A stretch of 64,000 nucleotides of DNA from Pachypanchax playfairii. Lineage: Eukaryota; Chordata; Actinopteri; Cyprinodontiformes; Aplocheilidae. Shown here one piece after another: positions 24,145-35,900 of the stretch. Under the pieces are notes generated by a model. It saw nothing but the letters and a program-made list of their open reading frames with translations, had not been told where the DNA came from and ran no database searches. Numbering within the stretch: the first letter of the stretch is position 1; the number at the start of each line of letters is the position of its first letter. A program made the position numbers and the translations under genes. The stretch spans positions 854,722 to 918,721 of the forward strand of contig SSNP01000121.1 in assembly GCA_006937955.1 (NCBI GenBank), written 5' to 3'.

Positions 24145-27100
24145 CAGCCAGGTAACTGCAGCCAGGTAACTGCAGCCAGGTAACTACAGCCAGGTAACTG
24201 CAGCCAGGTAACTGCAGCCAGGTAACTGCAGCCAGGTAAATACAGCCAGGTAACTACAGCCAGTTAACTGCAGCCAGGTAACTACAGCCAGGTAACTGCA
24301 GCCAGGTAACTACAGCCAGGTAACTGCAGCCAGGTAATTGCAGCCAGGTAACTACAGCCAGGTAACTGCAGCCAGGTAACTGCAGCCAGGTAACTACAGC
24401 CAGGTAACTGCAGCCAGGTAACTGCAGCCAGGTAACTACAGCTAAGTAACTACAGCTAAGTAACTGCAGCCAGGTAACTGCAGCCAGATAACTGCAGCCA
24501 GGTAACTACAGCCAGGTAACTGCAGCCAGGTAACTACAGCCAGGTAACTACAGCCAGGTAACTACGTAACTGCAGCCAGGTAACTGCAGCCAGGTAACTG
24601 CAGCCAGGTAACTACAGCCAGGTAACTACAGCCAGGTAACTACAGCCAGATAACTGCAGCCAGGTAACTACAGCCAGGTAACTGCAGCCAGGTAACTGCA
24701 GCCAGGTAACTACAGCTAAGTAACTACAGCTAAGTAACTGCAGCCAGGTAACTACAGCCAGGTAACTACAGCCAGGTAACTGCAGCCAGGTAACTACAAC
24801 TAAGTAACTGCAGCCAGGTAACTGCAGCCAAGTAACTACAGCCAAGTAACTGCAGCCAGGTAACTGCAGCCAGGTAACTGCAGCCAGATAACTACAGCCA
24901 GGTAACTACAGCCAAGTAACTGCAGCCAGGTAACTGCAGCCAAGTAACTACAGCCAGGTAACTACAGCCAAGTAACTGCAGCCAGGTAACTGCAGCCAGA
25001 TAACTGCAGCCAGGTAACTACAGCCAGGTAACTACAGCTAAGTAACTACAGCCAAGTAACTGCAGCCAGGTAACTGCAGCCAGATAACTGCAGCCAGGTA
25101 ACTACAGCCAGGTAACTACAGCTAAGTAACTACAGCCAGATAACTGCAGCCAGGTAACTACAGCCAGGTAACTGCAGCCAGGTAACTGCAGCCAGGTAAC
25201 TACAGCTAAGTAACTACAGCTAAGTAACTGCAGCCAGGTAACTACAGCCAGGTAACTACAGCCAGGTAACTGCAGACAGGTAACTACAACTAAGTAACTG
25301 CAGCCAGGTAACTGCAGCCAAGTAACTACAGCCAAGTAACTGCAGCCAGGTAACTGCAGCCAGGTAACTGCAGCCAGATAACTACAGCCAGGTAACTACA
25401 GCCAAGTAACTACAGCTAAGTAACTACAGCCAGGTAACTGCAGCCAGATAACTGCAGCCAGGTAACTACAGCCAGGTAACTGCAGCCAGGTAACTACAGC
25501 TAAGTAACTACAGCTAAGTAACTGCAGCCAGGTAACTACAGCCAGGTAACTACAGCCAGGTAACTGCACCCAGGTAATTGCAGCCAGGTAACTACAGCCA
25601 GGTAACTGCAGCCAGGTAACTGCAGCCAGGTAACTGCAGCCAGGTAACTACAGCCAGGTAACTGCAGCCAGGTAACTACAGCCAAGTAACTACAGCCAGG
25701 TAACTACAGCCAGGTAACTACAGCCAGGTAACTACAGCCAGGTAACTGCAGCCAGGTAACTACAGCCAGGTAACTGCAGCCAGGTAACTGCAGCCAGATA
25801 ACTACAGCCAGGTAACTACAGCCAGGTAACTGCAGCCAGGTAACTACAGCACTACAGCCAGGTAACTGTGGCCAGGTAACTACAGCCAGGTAACTGCAGC
25901 CAGATAACTACAGCCAGGTATCTGCAGCCAGGTAACTACTGCCAAGTAACTGCAGCCAGGTAACTGCAGCCGGGTAACTGCAGCCAGGTTAACTACAGCC
26001 AGGTAACTGCAGCCAGGTAACTACAGCCATGCAACTGCAGCCAGGTAACTGCAGCCAGGTAACTGCAGCCGGGTAACTGCAGCCAGGTAACTTCAGCCAG
26101 GTAACTGCAGCCACGTAACTGCAGCCGGGTAACTGCAGCCAGGTAACTGCAGCCAGGTAACTGCAGCCAGGTAACTACACCCAGGTAACTACAGCCAGGT
26201 AACTACAGCCAAGTAACTGCAGCCACGTAACTGCAGCCGGGTAACTGCAGCCAGGTAACTGCAGCCAGATAACTACAGCCAGGTAACTGCAGCCAGGTAA
26301 CTACAGCCAGGTAACTACAGCCAGGTAACTGCACCCAGGTAATTGCAGCCAGGTAACTGCAGCCAGGTAATTGCAGCCAGGTAACTACAGCCATGTAACT
26401 GCAGCCAAGTAACTGCAGCCAGGTAACTACAGCCAGGTAACTGCAGCCAGGTAACTACAGCCAGGTAACTACAGCCAGGTAACTACAGCCAAGTAACTGG
26501 AGCCACGTAACTGCAGCCAGGTAACTGCAGCCAGGTAACTGCAGCCAGGTAACTACAGCCAGGTAACTGCAGCCAGGTAACTGCAGCCAGGTAACTACAG
26601 CCAAGTAACTGCAGCCACGTAACTGCAGCCGGGTAACTGCAGCCAGGTAACTACAGCCAGGTAACTGCAGCCGGGTAACTGCAGCCAGGTAACTACAGCC
26701 AGGCAACTGCAGCCAGGTAACTGCAGCCAGATAACTACAGTCAGGTATCTGCAGCCAGGTAACTACAGCCAAGTAACTGCAGCCAGGTAACTGCAGCCGG
26801 GTAACTGCAGCCAGGTTAACTACAGCCAGGTAACTGCAGCCAGGTAACTGCAGCCAGGTAACTGCAGCCAGGTAACTACAGCCATGCAACTGCAGCCAGG
26901 TAACTGCAGCCAGGTAACTGCAGCCGGGTAACTGCAGCCGGGTAGTTGCAGCCAGGCAACTGCAGCCAGGTAAGTGCAGCCAGGTAACTGCAGCCAGGTA
27001 ACTGCAGCCAGGTAACTACAGCCAAGTAACTGCAGCCAAGTAACTGCAGCCACGTAACTGCAGCCAAGTAACTGCAGCCAAGTAACTGCAGCCAGGTAAC

Positions 27101-28319
27101 TACAGCCAGGTAACTGCAGCCAGGTAACTACAGCCAGGTAACTACAGCCAGGTAACTGCAGCCAGGTAACTACAGCCAGGTAACTGCAGCCAGGTAACTA
27201 CAGCCAGGTAACTGCAGCCAGGTAACAACAGCTGCAGCCAGGTAACTACAGCCAGGTAACTGCAGCCAGATAACTACAGCCAAGTAACTGCAGCCAGGTA
27301 ACTGCAGCCGGGTAACTGCAGCCAGGTTAACTACAGCCAGGTTAACTGCAGCCAGGTAACTACAGCCAGGTAACTGCAGCCAGATAACTGCAGCCAGGTA
27401 ACTGCAGCCAGGTAACTACAGCCAGGTAACTGCAGCCAGGTAACTGCAACAGCCAAGTAACTGCAGCCAAGTAACTGCAGCCACGTAACTGCAGCCAAGT
27501 AACTGCAGCCAAGTAACTACAGCCAGGTAACTACAGCCAGTAACTACAGCCAGGTAACTGCAGCCAGGTAACTGCAGCCAGGTAACTGCAGCCAGGTAAC
27601 TGCAGCCAGGTAACTACAGCCAGGTAACTACAGCCAGGTAACTGCAGCCAGGTAACTACAGCCAGGTAACTACAGCCAGGTAACTGCAGCCAGGTAACTG
27701 CAGCCAGGTAACTGCAGCCGGGTAGTTGCAGCCAGGCAACTGCCCAGGTAACTACAGCCAGGCAACTGCAGCCAGGTAACACTCCAGCCAGGTAACTACA
27801 GCCAGGTAACTACAACCAAGTAACTGCAGCCACTACAGCCAGGTAACTACAGCCAAGTAACTGCAGCCACGTAACTGCAGCCAAGTAACTGCAGCCAAGT
27901 AACTGCAGCCAGGTAACTACAGCCAGGTAACTGCAGCCAGGTAACTGCAGCCAGGTAACTACAGCCAGGTAACTGCAGCCAAGTAACTGCAGCCAGGTAA
28001 CTACAGCCAGGTAACTGCAGCCAGGTAACTGCAGCCAGGTAACTACAGCCAGGTAACTGCAGCCAGGTAACTACAGCCAGGTAACTACAGCCAGGTAACT
28101 GCAGCCAGGTAACTACAGCCAGGTAACTACAGCCAGGTAACTGCAGCCAGGTAACTCTGCATTCACGTAACTGCAGCCAGGTAACTCTGCATTCACGTAA
28201 CTACAGCCAGGTAACTGCAGCCAGGTAACTGCAGCCAGGTAACTCTGCAGCCACGTAACTGCAGCCAGGTAACTGCAGCCAGGTAATTACAGCCAGGTAA
28301 CTGCAGCCAGGTAACTGCA
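24145..28319. repeat. 4.2-kb minisatellite, 14-bp unit CAGCCAGGTAACT(G/A)
   Basis: About 298 head-to-tail copies. Recurrent variants are CAGCCAAGTAACT, CAGCTAAGTAACT, CAGCCAGATAACT and CAGCCGGGTAACT. A higher-order period of 490 bp (35 units) is visible: about 24630-24920 and 25120-25410 carry the same order of variants. A second shared block links about 25960-26050 with 26790-26895. The right edge degrades through GTAACTCTGCATTCAC units. The many WLQLPGCSYLAVVT-type open frames on the minus strand are a by-product of a 14-bp unit lacking stops (period 42 bp) and are not genes. Confidence 0.97.
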
Positions 28320-29527
28320 TCCAGAGCCAACTCTTGTTAGATTTTAGAACTTTTCTCATTTTGTTGTTTTTTGTGTTCAAGTTGTTTGATTCACACAGTT
28401 CTTTCTGCTTCCAGGTTTCCAACCCTGAGGCGATCAGTCAGCGCTGCTGCCACACTAAGTCTCTATCAGCCAACTCCCTGAAATCTGTCTGCTGAACTTC
28501 AAAAATACTTGATTGGGTTTTTCAAACTTTTGGCAGTCAACTCCTACAGTTTAATTCTGTTTCTTCTCTTTTCAACTAGTTTTCTACCAACAACTGCAAA
28601 GTGTACATTGATTGCTCCTTCAGTTTTAAAGGAAAAGGACACAGATCCACAAAAGCGAATTAATTTAATGTTCATTATGCTTCATTCGTCCAAGTTTTTG
28701 TAAATTTAGCTCATTACTTTATGAGTTATTCATGCAAATAAATGAAGAGAAGTGAAAACGAGGATGTAAGTGTTTAAAAAAAATACATTTTAACAATAAA
28801 AATATCTGGAAGGATTTCAGTTTAATCAGGTCATCTTTTTTTACAAAAACAAGACAAAATATTTTATTTTTAATGCTTTATTCTACAATCTAATGGCACA
28901 GGATTACCAAAACATGAGTTGCATTGTCTATATTGTCCACAAGGAGGCAGCAGAGTTCTCATCTTGATGAATCAACTATTTCTCAAGGATTAGAAACATG
29001 AAAAAGATTCTTGTAACAGTTTATTAAAATGTGAAAATATTAATAATAATAATTAAACAGGCTTTATATCAAAACGACTTAGAAACATTGATAGCACTAT
29101 GAAACTTTCATGAACAGCTGCAGCTGACGTTGGCATCTTGTCTGGAGAGTTGTGGCATTAATGGCTGATGGAAACCTGAGATTTTTAAAAGTTATTTACA
29201 TACAAGCTGAAAAATATGGCTGCAAAAAAAATAAAGATTTGTATTTGTGTTGTAGTACCTCTGAGCTTGAGTTTATTTTAGAAACGTTGACACTGCAGAA
29301 TGTTTCCAGCACCAGTTTGTGGAACAGAAGTAGCTGTGCCTTTTTTAACTGTGCGTTAAAGTAGGAAGTCGGGATTTAAAGATGGACGGGTGGATGAAAG
29401 GTCTATAAATCACTAAATAAATGTAAGAGTTAGAGCCACGATGGGTAAGTCACGGGATTTATGAGATTCAGACAGATGTTTATGGTTTGAATTCGCTGAT
29501 GCTGGGATGGACTGATGGAACATGTAG
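28320..29527. other. AT-rich flank; possible 3' UTR of the exon at 29528
   Basis: No gene was recognised. On the minus strand an AATAAA (TTTATT on plus, 28877-28882) could end a 3' UTR of about 650 bases belonging to the exon at 29528-30055. Confidence 0.35.
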
Positions 29528-30055
29528 TCATGGTGGCAGTGAATGGGTGCTGACCGCGCCGTGCTTCATCCCAGATGGTGATGGAGGCAGCTGGGTGAGA
29601 TGAGGCGATGAAGGAGAGGGGCGGATGCGTCCACTCTGGTTGTTTCTCAAACTTCCAGAGCTCTTGGAGCCAAGAGCCTGATCTCTGTGCAGCTGAGGGG
29701 GGGTGGATGAGCAGGTGGGTGTGTATTTGTAGGACTGGGAGCAGGACTTGGGGGAGGAGCAACACCCAGGTGCTGATGAGTGACAGCTGGGTGAGGACTG
29801 CCTCCCAGACACAGGTTCACAAATAAAGCATTGCTGCTCCTTGTAATGTTTGGGTGATTTGGGGGATTTGGGTGATTTGGGTGACTTAGGAACAGGTTGA
29901 GAGGTGGAGGGGGGCGGGGCTTGACTGTGAGAGGCTGAGTCCCCATTGTTGGCAACCTTATAGAGGAAGACGTCATACTGAAGTGGGGGGCTGCTGTCCG
30001 AGTGGAGCTTGGCCTCTTTGGGTAGAAGCACCTCCAGGTCAATAGTGACTCCATC
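29528..30055 (-). CDS. unassigned terminal coding exon, possibly an alternative 3' exon of cspg5
   Basis: Minus-strand open segment of 176 codons ending in TGA. It begins just after a good acceptor (TTATTTCCTCATTAG) with phase 0, beginning DGVTIDLEVLLPKEAKLHSD. It continues LQYDVFLYKVANNGD, then a proline/serine-rich stretch with four SPK repeats. A cysteine-rich part (CFICEPVSG, APGCCSSPKSC) follows, and the C-terminus is basic and serine-rich. An in-frame TAG at the acceptor means it cannot extend leftwards as one exon. No other minus-strand gene is visible between it and cspg5. The last internal cspg5 exon (36462-36624) ends in phase 0, so splicing there would keep the frame and give a 575-residue protein. 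I do not recognise the sequence as a known family; it could instead belong to an unrecognised small gene. Confidence 0.5.
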   Translation of the reverse strand, partial: DGVTIDLEVLLPKEAKLHSDSSPPLQYDVFLYKVANNGDSASHSQAPPPSTSQPVPKSPKSPKSPKSPKHYKEQQCFICEPVSGRQSSPSCHSSAPGCCSSPKSCSQSYKYTPTCSSTPPQLHRDQALGSKSSGSLRNNQSGRIRPSPSSPHLTQLPPSPSGMKHGAVSTHSLPP

Positions 30056-32986
30056 CTAATGAGGAAATAAGGTAAGTAGAGCAGGATGCAACAAAGTAGG
30101 AGACTCACGTCAAAAAACAAAAAAAACACAGGATTAATCAGAGGATACTGAGGTCTCAGTACAGAGTTCTGTACTGAACTGTTTGGGACTGAAAACAAAA
30201 CTAAACATGAATTTCACAAGGATCAGTCTTCTTATTCTCAGCACTTGATTAATTTCTGTTTGATATTCACTTGTATATTAATATGGTTTTTGTAATGAAA
30301 ACGTCAGATAATGTGATGACAGGAAGTTGCACAGTTGCCCCATGGTAACCACAGCTACCAGCAGAAAGATACAAAAAGAAAAAAGCATCATCATACTCAC
30401 TGAGATCAATCTGGTTTAGGATCATTGTAATAATTTGGGCTTTCAAGCTGATTTTAGGTATATTTTAAAAGCCCCAACAATGAAAATTTTAATCTCAGCT
30501 TTGAAAAACACGGGGAGAAGGCTCCAAAAATGTGTTTGTGCAAGTTATAGTTTCATTATTATTTAATGTCATTTGTTTTGTATTATGCTTTTTGTTTATT
30601 TTACAAAAGGAAAGAAATTAACCATTCAAAAATATGAGCTATGATTTTAATTCACCATGACCAGAAAAGGGTTTTAGTGAAGCGAGCACCAAATCTGCTG
30701 CTTTAGGTACGTCTTTTGTGCATTATCACAAAATAAACACTAAATAAACCAGCAAGTTGTGATCTGTCGTTTTAAATTTTAACCACAGTCAATGACTTGA
30801 ATTGAATTGAATAGCCTTCTGTATATTTTATAGATTTAGTTGCATTTTATCACGTCCTAGCACAGAAATACATTTTTAAACTAGAAGTGGAGCTACTGTT
30901 GATGACATTTTCTGGACTTCAGGCAGCAGATTAGTGTTTATACCTGAAGTTGTACAACTGAAACTGGTTGCCTACTGGGTTTTTACTACATATAAATTTT
31001 TTAGACTTTAGAGATTTGTATAAACAGAGATGAGTTAAAACAAGTTATAGTATATTCACAGGAGTGGGACTTCAGGGGGGGCTGGGAGGGCGGTACACCC
31101 CTGGACCGGACATCAGAGGGGCCCGGCTCAGAGGTATGATATGAGGGAACAACTGAGCATAACTGGTGAAGTCAGGCAAGAACACAGGCCCTTTTACAAA
31201 TCACACCCAGAGGAGCATAGCGTCTGGGTTCAGTTTGAAGAACTGCGTAAAATTTAGGAATTTCATACAGTCATACAGTAATGTTTTTCAGGATTTATAT
31301 AGCTTACCCAGTCAGGTCTGGTTGCTAAAAGCTTCACAAGAAAGACTTAGTGATGTAGTAGATGTAAAATATTGAATAAAATGTTGTGCTGCATGACTGG
31401 CTTTATTTTCACTCACATTGACCTTTATGACGCGCAAATTTACAAGTTAATCACCGATATTGTATCCAAGTGCATTGTGGGTAAAACTCATCACCTAAGG
31501 GCCTGGTCATTTGCTCCGTCCCCCACCCAGCTTTGATTTGTTCCGCTAATGTATAGTCATATAACTATGGGTAGTTGTTTATCAAAGGATGAACAAAAAG
31601 CAAATTTTTATCAATTAGCTGATGTTAATGTTGATTAAAACTGTTCCTAAGCATCAACATACTTATTAGTCTAGTATTTTTTTTTACATTACAAAACCAT
31701 TAGAAAAATTTCCTGATGTTGGCTATTTACCTTTCATTTACATGACACTTTCAGGATGAACGGTTTGACAAAAAAAAATGACGCGGCTTTAAAAAAGAGA
31801 AAATTTACAAAGAAATAAAGGTGTGAAAGTTCAAGTTTCATACATTTTTGCTAATTTTTCTAAAATAAACAAGAGTTAAAACAAGGATAACACATCTAAT
31901 CTGAGGTCAAGTATGTGAAGGTACATTTCCAGCTTTTTATAGTAGTTCCTTGTAACGCTTTGAGAGCTGTCCATGGTGCTGAATGGGAACACGGTCACTA
32001 TTGTGTGTTTGGGCTGTGTAATCTGTGAGCTGCAGCCTCCTGTAGCACAAAAGCAGGGTCAGCCATGCATTCAGTTATTATTAGCATGAGAGCAGTTGGG
32101 CAGCAGTGAGGTTCATTATGTGCAGACAGGCAGAAGAGGAAGAAAAAAGCCAGAGAAAAAAGAGACATTCTACAGGGAGAGTCGAGGTCATAGCAACAGA
32201 CAGGAACGAGCCGTGTAAAATGAAAAAGATTTATTCCAACAACCGTGAACTGTAATCCTCCATGAATACCCAAAAAAGTAAAAAAGAATATCAAGTACAT
32301 TAAAGTATTGTAAAACACATTGAAAACCAAGACACAGCGTGTGTAATATATGCATATAGATTCAAATATCAACTCCAAGCTATTACTTTAACCTCATGTT
32401 ATCTAGACATATCCACTTTTTTGTAATGTCATACAGTAATGTTTTTCAAATACAGATTCACTTTATTTCCACATATCTTTTTTTTTTTATATATATAATT
32501 AGACATTTTCAGACACTTTTTGCTGATAACACCAATGCATGCGGGCAGAAAGACACAGTAAGTAGGGATGGGCAGAGAGGAAGGGGAAAAAAGAGGGGAG
32601 AAAAGGGGTTGAGGGAAACAGGAGAAGAGACAATGAAGGAGTTCATTGGTCAAAGACCAAGGCAGAGCATCAGTAGAGAGGACAATCAGTCAGTAGTTGG
32701 TCCAAGCCAGAGGTTTTAGTCCAGCATGAAAAGGCAGATAGAGGAAGGAAAGGAGGCAGCGTTGCTATATGATCAGAACAAGCATGACAGCCTAGTAAAC
32801 AAGACTTTTGTGCTTCTCAGGTTGGAACTTTACATTTTTCTTGTGCTCATTTTAGAAACCGGGACTCAACAGGCTGTTAGAAAATCATACAAAGCACTTG
32901 GCAAGGTGTTAGCCTATAGGGCTTTTAGTGCACCTTAAACAATTTGGTCTGAATCTCCAGCTGCACATTTTGATGGAGAAGGGATT
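30056..32986. other. cspg5 3' UTR side and non-coding DNA
   Basis: Minus-strand AATAAA signals (TTTATT on plus, e.g. 32462-32467) could end the 3' UTR of the main cspg5 form. If 29528-30055 is a cspg5 exon, the rest is intron. No exon or repeat with clear borders was seen. Confidence 0.4.
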
Positions 32987-35900
32987 TTATACCAGGTTGT
33001 TCTGAAGCATGTTTACCTCTGCGTTCTCCCCTGTGTTGTTGGGGGTGTTGCCATGGACGCCAGAGGCAGGACGGTTATTCTCTTGCTTTGGGGAGTGAGA
33101 GTTGAGGATGTTCATGGATCCCTCCTCCTTGGGTTGGGGGGACTTGGCTTGGTTGTCCTTCTTCTGGGGTTCATCCTGCAGAGAGAGTGAGTCACTCTTT
33201 ATGCTGACAAACAGAATTAAATACATGCTAAACAGATGAGTCTATTCAAATCTGTCACATTGTTCAAAAGGGAAGAAACATGAAATAACAGATTATTAAA
33301 AACAGTAGAACTGTACCTGGTGCTAAACAGCCATTTATTTAAAGGGAAGTTGGACATGATTACCTGTTTTCAAGCAGATTAGCAACTTTAACATTTAACA
33401 GAACGTAAAAAGCAAGAAAAGGGTGAATGTTTCAAGAAAATTACCAATTATCTCTTAAAACCTCACATTTATTAAAACTTATCCTTAAGGAGCTCATAAC
33501 ATGCTTTTTATTAGGTCTTTATTTTATTTCCGAGGCTCTGCTTGAATATATTTGTCTTATTTACCAAACTTCTGCTTGAAATACTCAATTTTTTTCAGCC
33601 CAAAGTTTAATTTGAAATAATTGAATCACTTTAAAATGTTGAACTCTGCAGCTTCAGACCTGGAACATTGCAGTAGCAGAGCCTTAAAACCCCAAAGTCT
33701 CTGATTTAAACATCACTAATGACCTAATTAAACACAAACAGCCTGAGCTGTTTCCACAATGGATTTATTAATGCTGTTTTTCATCTGGTGAAAAGACGTC
33801 ATTAGTGTTCATTTAAAAATTTCAGATTATTCTAACAACTGACTGAGAACCCTCCTTTAGGTGTTTTATAACCCAACGGGGGTCCAAAGCCCAACTTGCT
33901 CTGCTGAACACAGATCTACTGAAGTTGTTACTGGTAGAAATGTCAACAACGCTTTCGGGAGTAAAATGTATTTTATTCTGCATTTTAATCATTTTCAATT
34001 AGACTTTGAAAAAAAGACAAGTCTTATCTTAATCAAAAGCCGTTGTTGCGTTATTCTCCCCCACTTTTTATTTGAATTGTCAGGAACTGTGTAATAATTT
34101 TCAACACTATTGCAACTGGTGTGTCAGAGAAGGAGAATTTGTCACAGGGGAATAAATTCCTCTATCGTCCACTTTACATTTATATTACAGACCCTTTATA
34201 AAAACAAAAGTGGACGATAAAATCAAGAGGAAACCTCAAAAAGCAATTTGTTATATGGATTCTAATCAGTCAACTTATCAAGCCACTATAAATCAAATAA
34301 AGGCGCCTATTATTTTTATGGCATTTAACAAAAAAACAAAATAAAAGCCACTGTTGACGGAGTGCTCTGATAATTAGAGCATCCGCCAGTAACCAAAATT
34401 CATCTATAATAGCTGCAGGGAAGTGCTGGCACAGCTTTAAGGGCAGAAGCTTGGTTGAAAAGAATAAAATCACAATTTGTTCAGTTCATTTTGTTTGTCA
34501 TTAGATGTTTAACATCTGTTTGAACATCTGCAGATCAGATCGGAAAGGTTTTTACTGTTGGTTAGAGTTTATTAGATTTTCCAGCTAGTGTGTTTGTGTG
34601 CATTTGTTAATATGTGTCCATTTGTGAATGATCAAGTCATTAGATTATTGGTGTGTCACACATTTGTGAAGGTCACGGGGACAGGGGGCAGGAAATAGGG
34701 CAACACTGATCAATAGGCCTGGCTGCTGGGCATGAATCAATCAGATTCTAAAAGTTTCAGGTTTTTATATCTGATTTTTATTTTTTAAATCCAAGAATTT
34801 CACAACATTTCAGTAAACACGTTTGGTGTTTTTCTTTGCAACCCAAGAGGCTGCTATTACTGATCCGTGCAATCTTGGACTCAGATAAATCTGTCATCAA
34901 ACCGCCATGCTGACAGTAATTAATGCCGTGCCATTTACTCGCACATGCTGCTGCGATACAGTTCAGTTCATAGCAGCACTGAATCTGTGGAAGACAAAAG
35001 CTGCAGAGCCCTGAAATGGCTGCGTGTGCTTTGTGGGAGTGAACACAAGAAGAAAATGGAGGCTCAAGAAGCTGCAGAGATGCAGGTAAGAGAGTCGAGG
35101 CGGGTGTTTGATCACGCTGCTGTGGCTACACAGCACATCTGAACAAATGGCGCCAGGAAGCCTCGCAAAGAGGTCATCAATCATTTCACCTGGGGTGTGA
35201 ATTAATCAAATGCAGAAAAAAGGATTGTTAAAAGTTTTTCAGCAGTCTATGTTGCCACTTTACAGTATAAATACTGTTACGAATGACTGATAAAATGTAG
35301 AAATTAAGCTGTAAACACCTCATATAGTGATCAGTTTCTTGTCAAATAGTTAACCTGCTTCATTACCATAAAGGCTGCGACACTACGCTTCCGAGACTCG
35401 TCTGATGTGCGCTGCATCGCACCCAGTGGAAACGGTCCCATTGACTTTAATGGCGGCTATCAGCCGTGTATTACATGTCACTAACATTACGCGTCTGTTG
35501 CACGTCTAATGAAACGAAGGGTATATAAACAGTGTCTTATTACTAATTTAACAAAATGTTTACAAATGAACTAGTTACAAAGTATTAATAAACACTTTAA
35601 AGAGGTCGTTTCATACACATTTCAGGACTTTGTGGTTATTTCTTAAGTATTAACCAGTAATATGAAACATTTTATATCTAAAAAACGTCAGGAAACACTG
35701 ATTAACAGACCTTTCAATCTGTCTGCTTTAAAATTTGGGTGGTTCCGGCTCCTTGCGTCAGGCTGCTTCGTCAGCAGCTCATTTATATTCATTGTTAGAA
35801 TTTGCTGGACTCTGATTGGCTAACAAACTAGCCTATCAGAGCAAAGAATACTGTTTCCTGCCCCGCTGTGCATGGCAACGTCAGACGTCGTGTCTTCCTG

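Noticed and set aside
24145..28319. CRISPR-like array
   Set aside because: Units are directly adjacent without unique spacers, and the genome is eukaryotic; it is a minisatellite.
24612..28422. Minus-strand open frames of 63-144 codons reading WLQLPGCSYLAVVT repeats
   Set aside because: They are produced by a stop-free 14-bp tandem unit, appear in all registers, and have no start context or splice structure.
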